Positions 59,110 through 64,000 of a stretch of DNA of 64,000 nt are shown piece after piece. This DNA is from Torymus aiolomorphi (lineage: Eukaryota > Arthropoda > Insecta > Hymenoptera > Torymidae). The position numbers and the translations under genes were made by a program. The stretch's first letter is position 1. Every line of letters begins with the position of its first letter. The stretch is taken from the NCBI GenBank assembly GCA_036365515.1, contig CM070874.1, forward strand, positions 42,717,083 through 42,781,082, read 5' to 3'. The notes under the pieces are model-generated. The model saw only the letters and a program-made list of their open reading frames with translations, did no database searches and was not told the DNA's origin.

Positions 59110-60990
59110 TCCGCCACTGCCTATTTCACTTAAAGGTTAAAAAGAAAAGTATTTTTGACATTCTTTCCTTGTAACATTGGTAATCAAGACCATACAATTC
59201 AATGAACATGTGTAATTTTTACTTTCTGTAAGCATGTACTGACTAAATTCTGAAACTAACATATTTGTAATTGTTTCTTCTTTAGTTTTTAAGTAAAATA
59301 CACTACGAAACCAATTTTCAACTCTATTAGTCTACTACTTTCTTAGATACATATTACTGTCTCATACGAAAAGGACCGATAGGGGCTGGTAAGTGAGATC
59401 TCAGGATGTATAAGAAGTGGAGAGTTAAAAATTGGTTTTATAGTCTATTTTACTTATAGGTTAAAGAGAAAATTATTTCTGACATTCTTCCTTGTAGCAT
59501 TGTTAATGAAGATCATACTATTGAATGAAAATGTGTAATTTTTACTTCCTGTAAGCACGTACTGACAAAATTCTGAAACTAATATATTTGTAGTAGTTTC
59601 TTCTTTAGAGTTTAAATAAAATACACTACGAAGCCAATTTTCAACTCTATTAGTCTACTACTTTCTTAGATACATATTACTGTCTCATACGAAAAGGACC
59701 GATAGGGGCTGGTATGTGAGATCTCAGAATGTATAAGGAGCGAGAGTTAAAAATTGGTTTTATAGTGTATTTTACTTAAAGGTTAAAGAGAAAAGTATTT
59801 CTGACATTCTTTCCTTGTATCATTGTTAATGAAGACCATTCGATCGAATGAAAATGTGTAATTTTTACATTCTGCAAGCACGTACTGACAAAATTCTGAA
59901 TATATTTGTAATAGTTTCTTCTTTAGAGTTTAAATAAAATACACTACGAAGACAATTTTCAACTCTGCCCATATAGCACTGAATATTTAAGGAATATTCC
60001 CTCAAGATTTATTTGCCATTTTCGCTATTTTCGCTAATATTCCCTCAACGTTCATAAACATGAGAGAAACCTTGAGGGAATATTCCTGCAAACCAAAATG
60101 ACCATTTTTCCATTCGAAATTTTTTAATTCGAATATTTCATTTCAATATTGTAGAAATATTCCTACAATATTATTGGAAATATTCCTACAAGGTTATATA
60201 ATAATGAGAAAAGTTAATTTATTTAAAAATAAAAAATGACACTTATCGCAGAGAAATGACCCCATTTGGTGTTATCATACGTATAAAAACACCCAAAGGG
60301 GTCATTTCTATGCTTATATGTGTCATTTTCTATTTTTAAATAAATTAACTTTTCTCATTATTATATAACCTTGTAGGAATATTTCCAATAATATTATAGG
60401 AATATTTCTACAATATTGAAATGAAATATTCGAATTAAAAAATTTCGAATGGAAAAACGGTCATTTTGGTTTGCAGGAATATTCCCTCAAGGTTTCTCCC
60501 ATGTTTATGAACGTTGAGGGAATATTAGCGAAAATAGCGAAAATGGCAAATAAATATTGAGGGAATATTCCTTAAATATTCAGTGCTATGTGGGTATTAG
60601 TCTACTACTTTCTTAGATACATATTACTGTCTCATACGAAAAGGACCGATAGGGGCTGGTATGTGAGATCTCAGAATGTATAAGGAGCGAGAGTTAAAAA
60701 TTGGTTTTATAGTGTATTTTACTTAAAGGATAAAGAGAAAAGTATTTCTGACATTCTTTCCTTGTAGCATTGTTAATGAAGACCATACGATCGAATGAAA
60801 ATGTGTAATTTTTACTTCCTGTAAGCACGTACTGACAAAATTCTGAAACTAACATATTTGTAGTATTTTTTTTGTGTTTAAGTAAAATATACTACGAAAC
60901 CAACTTTCAACTCTATAGGTTTACTACCTTCTTAGACACAGTTTGCTATCTCATACTAAAAGGGCTGATAGGGGCTGGTAAGTGATATCT
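59110..60990. repeat. ~320-bp tandem repeat, four to five units
   Basis: The landmark TCTACTACTTTCTTAGATAC begins at 59,331, 59,654 and 60,601, with a diverged copy at about 60,920. Subtracting the 629-bp insertion gives periods of 323, 318 and 319 bp. Other unit marks: AAAAGGACCGATAGGGGCTG and GTAAGCACGTACTGACAAAA. No coding potential. Confidence 0.85.
59967..60595. mobile_element. 629-bp near-perfect palindromic element inside the 320-bp array
   Basis: Ends CCCATATAGCACTGAATATT and the complement of AATATTCAGTGCTATGTGGG; the two ~290-bp halves are almost exact reverse complements around a centre near 60,275. Comparison with the other array units (AACTCTATTAG) gives the empty site AACTCT/ATTAG and shows no target duplication of two bases or more. 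No gene: a MITE-like fold-back. Confidence 0.85.
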
Positions 60991-60999
60991 CAGGATGTA

Positions 61000-61788
61000 T
61001 AAAAAGTAACAATGGATTTCATTTTTATTGTAATTATAATATCTAATTTTAATGTAGGACTGTGCATAAAATATAGGCATTAAAAACATTTCATCAGGTG
61101 GAAACGTTAATAGTTCACTACGTCAAGAATCAAGATGCAGAGTAGTTGAATTAAGTTTTTTTGTCACGCATTTATTTGTACAAATCAAAATGTAATGATT
61201 ATCAAAAGTGTTCTACGTGTCTCGGTAGCGGGGCATTCGTGACACCAGGTGGGACACTAGTAGCACTGATCCTCATGAAGTATTTTCACATTGATAAACT
61301 TCTAAGTAATAAAATGTGAAATAATTAAAATAAGAAGTATTTATTGCATATACATATATTTGACTGCATAATAAGTATTTCAATGATAAAGCGTAAAATT
61401 TGATCTTACGGTTTTATACACAGAGAGGACAAAAATACCTCCTACTATTTTGCAATAATTAAATCTACCATCTGCGGAAAACTTTCCGAAATAGTAAAAT
61501 TATTTAACATTCCCAATAGCAAAAGCAGCTTTTTTACGAACTGTTTTAACTAAAATTAGAAAATAAAATTTGAATGCGTGATTTTACTTTTCGAGAAAGT
61601 AGTTTCTATACCATTTCTTAAACATTCCTACCAATTCTAGAAAAATAAAATTAACTTTCTATTTTAAACTTGAATCCATCATATACATAGTAAAATGTAC
61701 TTTTTTTCTTACTGTGTAGTCTTACTCGTGCCCCTCGCGAGTACCATACGTACCTCATTCACACTGCATTTTCAAATTGTTAACATAT
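61000..61788. other. AT-rich DNA, nothing recognised
   Basis: No reading frame, repeat or RNA-like feature that I can support. Confidence 0.5.
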
Positions 61789-63212
61789 CGGTACCCGACA
61801 CGAAGAATCACATCTTTCAAAACGATTGACGAAAACTCACACCACTCAAAGTGGCTGACGAAGAGTCACACCGCTCGCTAGCTTTGTCGAAGAACAACAC
61901 CGTTCACGCAACTGTGACGAAGAAGCACGCCGTTCGCGCAGCTGTGACGAAGAAGCACACCGTTCGTGCAGCTGTGACGAAGAAGCACACCGTTCGCGAA
62001 GCTGTGACGAAGAATCACACCGCTCGCGGGAGCTTTGTCGAAAAACAGTACCGTTCGCGCAGCTGTGACGAAGAAGCACACTGTTCGCGAAGCTGTGACG
62101 AAGAATCACACCACTCGCGGGAGCTTTGTCGAAAAACAGCACCGTTCGCGCAGCTGTGACGAAGAAGCACACCGTTCGCGAAGCTGTGACAAAGAATCAC
62201 ACCGCTCACGGGAGCTTTGTCGAAAAACAGCACCGCTCGCGCAGCTGTGACGAAGAAGCACACCGGTCGCGAAGCTGTGACGAAGAATCACACCGCTCAC
62301 GGGAGCTTTGTCGCAAAACAGCACGGTTCGCGCAGCGATGACGAAGAATAACACCGTTTGCTGAGATCTGATGAAGAGTCACACCGCTCGCGGGAACTTT
62401 GTCGAAAAACCATACCGTTCGCGCGGCTGTGACGAAGAATAACATCGTTATTCTTATTAAACATAAGAATAATTATTAAAAATAATTTAACACTCTAAAC
62501 CCTAAAGAGTAAAATCAGGATCGCCAAAGAGTAAATTTAGCGATTTACTCTTTACGATTAGAGTAAACAATTGATTTTATACTTTTAAAGTGGCAATATT
62601 TAACTTCTACTCTTTAAATGTTGTTAGTTGAGAATAGTACATTACGACACGGGTGCGGAAGGTGATTATTAATTTAATCAGTGCGACGGTTTTCGCCTAA
62701 GCGGAGCGAGGGTGAAAAGTCGCATGGGCTGAATAATCAGTTACGCGCCAGTTTCGTATAGTATTTTGTAGCACGAGAGCTAGAAATTGGAATTTTCCAT
62801 TTTGTGGTTAGAGTGCTATAAAATTACAATTTTACTCTTTGTAAAGAGCAAAGTTAGTATTATACTTTTTCGACAAAGCTCCCGCGAGCGGTGTGATTCT
62901 TCGTCACAGGGTCGCGAACGGTGTGCTTCTTCGTCACAGGTTCGCGAACGGTGTGCTTCTTCGTCACAGCTGCGCGAACGGTGTTGTTTTTCGACAAAGC
63001 TTCCGCAAGTGGTGTGATTCTTCGTCACAGGTGCGCGAACGGTATGCTTCATCGTCACAGCTGCACGAACGGTGTGCTTCTTCGTCACAGCTGCGCGAAC
63101 TGTGTGGCTTTTCGTCAGCTGCTGCGTACGGTGTGACTCTTCGTAAAAGTCCGGCGAACGGTGTTATTGTTCGACATGCGTCGAACGGTGTGGTTCTTCG
63201 TGTCAGGTACCG
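61789..63212. mobile_element. Fold-back element with 30/91-bp repeat arms (possible ATAT duplication)
   Basis: Outer ends CGGTACCCGACACGAAGAA (61,789) and the complement of TTCTTCGTGTCAGGTACCG (63,212) are inverted, each flanked by ATAT. Left arm (61.83-62.45 kb) is an array of ~30-bp units (CACACCGTTCGCGCAGCTGTGACGAAGAA family) in a 91-bp higher-order repeat including GGGAGCTTTGTCGAAAAACA. The right arm (62.87-63.20 kb) is the reverse complement, shorter. Reading frames of 60-130 codons on both strands are by-products of the repeat. The loop carries the GTGCGGAAGGTGAT element. Confidence 0.8.
62640..62775 (+). repeat. Short dispersed element with ACGACACGGGTGCGGAAGGT core, third copy
   Basis: Same core as 16,515-16,600 and 54,265-54,305, with a GC-rich hairpin after it (CGCCTAAGCGGAGCGAGGG). 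Located in the loop of the 61.8-63.2 kb fold-back. Confidence 0.6.
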
Positions 63213-64000
63213 ATATATAATTACCACGCAATTTGAAATAAATAAAAAATCAAACAAGACTTTAATATTCAATGCCTAAACTATCAAAATATACTTTGTT
63301 TTGAATGGATTCATCCTTTTTCCCATTCTGTTAGAAAAATGAATAATGAAACCGACCTTTTTTGCAGCTTCAAATTTCATTCTCTCGAATATAATTAAAA
63401 GGTTTTTCTTTTTTCATATTTGAAACAGAGGCAAAAACTAAAAGTATTTTTTTTATGTTCATAATGATTTAATACCGCCTATCACTTCATGTCTCATCTG
63501 CCTCTATATTAAAGCAAGACGTTAAATGTAGCATACGGTTATACGAACTATATATGAAAGTATATTGCACGACTGCGCGAGCATGTCATAAGACGCAATA
63601 TTTTCTTACATTAATATAGATTTTACTTTGCTATGTCAATATGTGATTTTGGTTTTAAAAGTAAGTGTTCGTAATTCTCTATTGAATAAACTCTTATTTA
63701 TATTTATGTACATACTATATAAATAATCTTTTTTGAATTTGAAAATTTGACTATGTTTTGGGAATATTATGACCCCATTACGTCACCAGGTAATAAGAAT
63801 CCCGTCAATATAAATTTGCATGTTCGACCATAATTTAAAAATATGGTGAAATTATTGTCAAAAAGCGAAGAATATTTCCACCACGGATTTCACCGTACAA
63901 AAATTCAATCTTATAAAAACAATTAATCAGGTAGAATGTGTAACATTTACTTACTTAAATATGTGAAAAGATTCAAATCTATTTGTATTAATTGATAAAT
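63213..64000. other. AT-rich DNA, nothing recognised
   Basis: No gene, repeat family or structured RNA that I can support to the end of the window. Confidence 0.5.

Noticed and set aside
61846..63279. Long Arg/Ser/His-rich frames on both strands
   Set aside because: Periodic 30-bp and 91-bp repeats open several frames at once; the inverted arm shows the mirror set.

Overview
The window looks like AT-rich insect nuclear DNA, possibly a hymenopteran or hemipteran; I cannot name the species. The signs are GT-AG introns, a TATA-box promoter with the first exon of an aminoacylase-1 gene, THAP/P-type, Kolobok-like and Academ-like DNA transposons, tRNA-like pseudogenes, and many (CA)n tracts and satellites. 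Almost everything else is transposon-derived, decayed and nested. No intact cellular gene is complete here.

Layout. 0.3-4.87 kb and 11.05-15.97 kb are two copies of one P-type transposon in opposite orientation. Each carries a broken THAP transposase gene, and a third, truncated copy lies at 17.35-18.07 kb. Between the inverted pair are the promoter and exon 1 of aminoacylase-1 (5056-5155), long AT-rich DNA with an imperfect fold-back (6.41-7.17 kb), and a second GC-rich promoter-like block (10.55-11.05 kb). 18.1-22.6 kb is satellite and microsatellite DNA. 22,654-35,681 is one large DNA transposon with about 0.83-kb terminal inverted repeats (TIRs) and a TCA target-site duplication. Its single minus-strand gene resembles XPG/PIN-nuclease-bearing Academ-type proteins. 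That gene is split by a 4,138-bp Kolobok/Mutator-like element (TTAA duplication; removing it restores the reading frame exactly) and by an 887-bp element.

38,529-51,082 is a 12.5-kb fold-back element whose arms are arrays of a ~163-bp satellite with higher-order repeats. It carries a second fold-back (39,146-41,188) with a provable empty site. 51.1-55.5 kb holds two more satellite palindromes. 55,542-57,107 is an inverted pair of tandem arrays of a ~454-bp unit, and each unit carries a hammerhead self-cleaving ribozyme with a complete core (two full intact copies, one weakened, one truncated). This is the most striking item in the window. 57.3-59.1 kb is a compact, broken cluster of virus-like (Maverick/adintovirus-type) genes. 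59.1-61.0 kb is a ~320-bp tandem array interrupted by a 629-bp near-perfect palindrome. 61,789-63,212 is a fold-back built of 91-bp higher-order repeats.

The recurring theme is inverted repetition: about ten independent fold-back structures in 64 kb, several with short GC-rich dispersed elements in their loops. A transcript through this region would form long double-stranded RNA, so the locus is a plausible small-RNA source; that is inference only.
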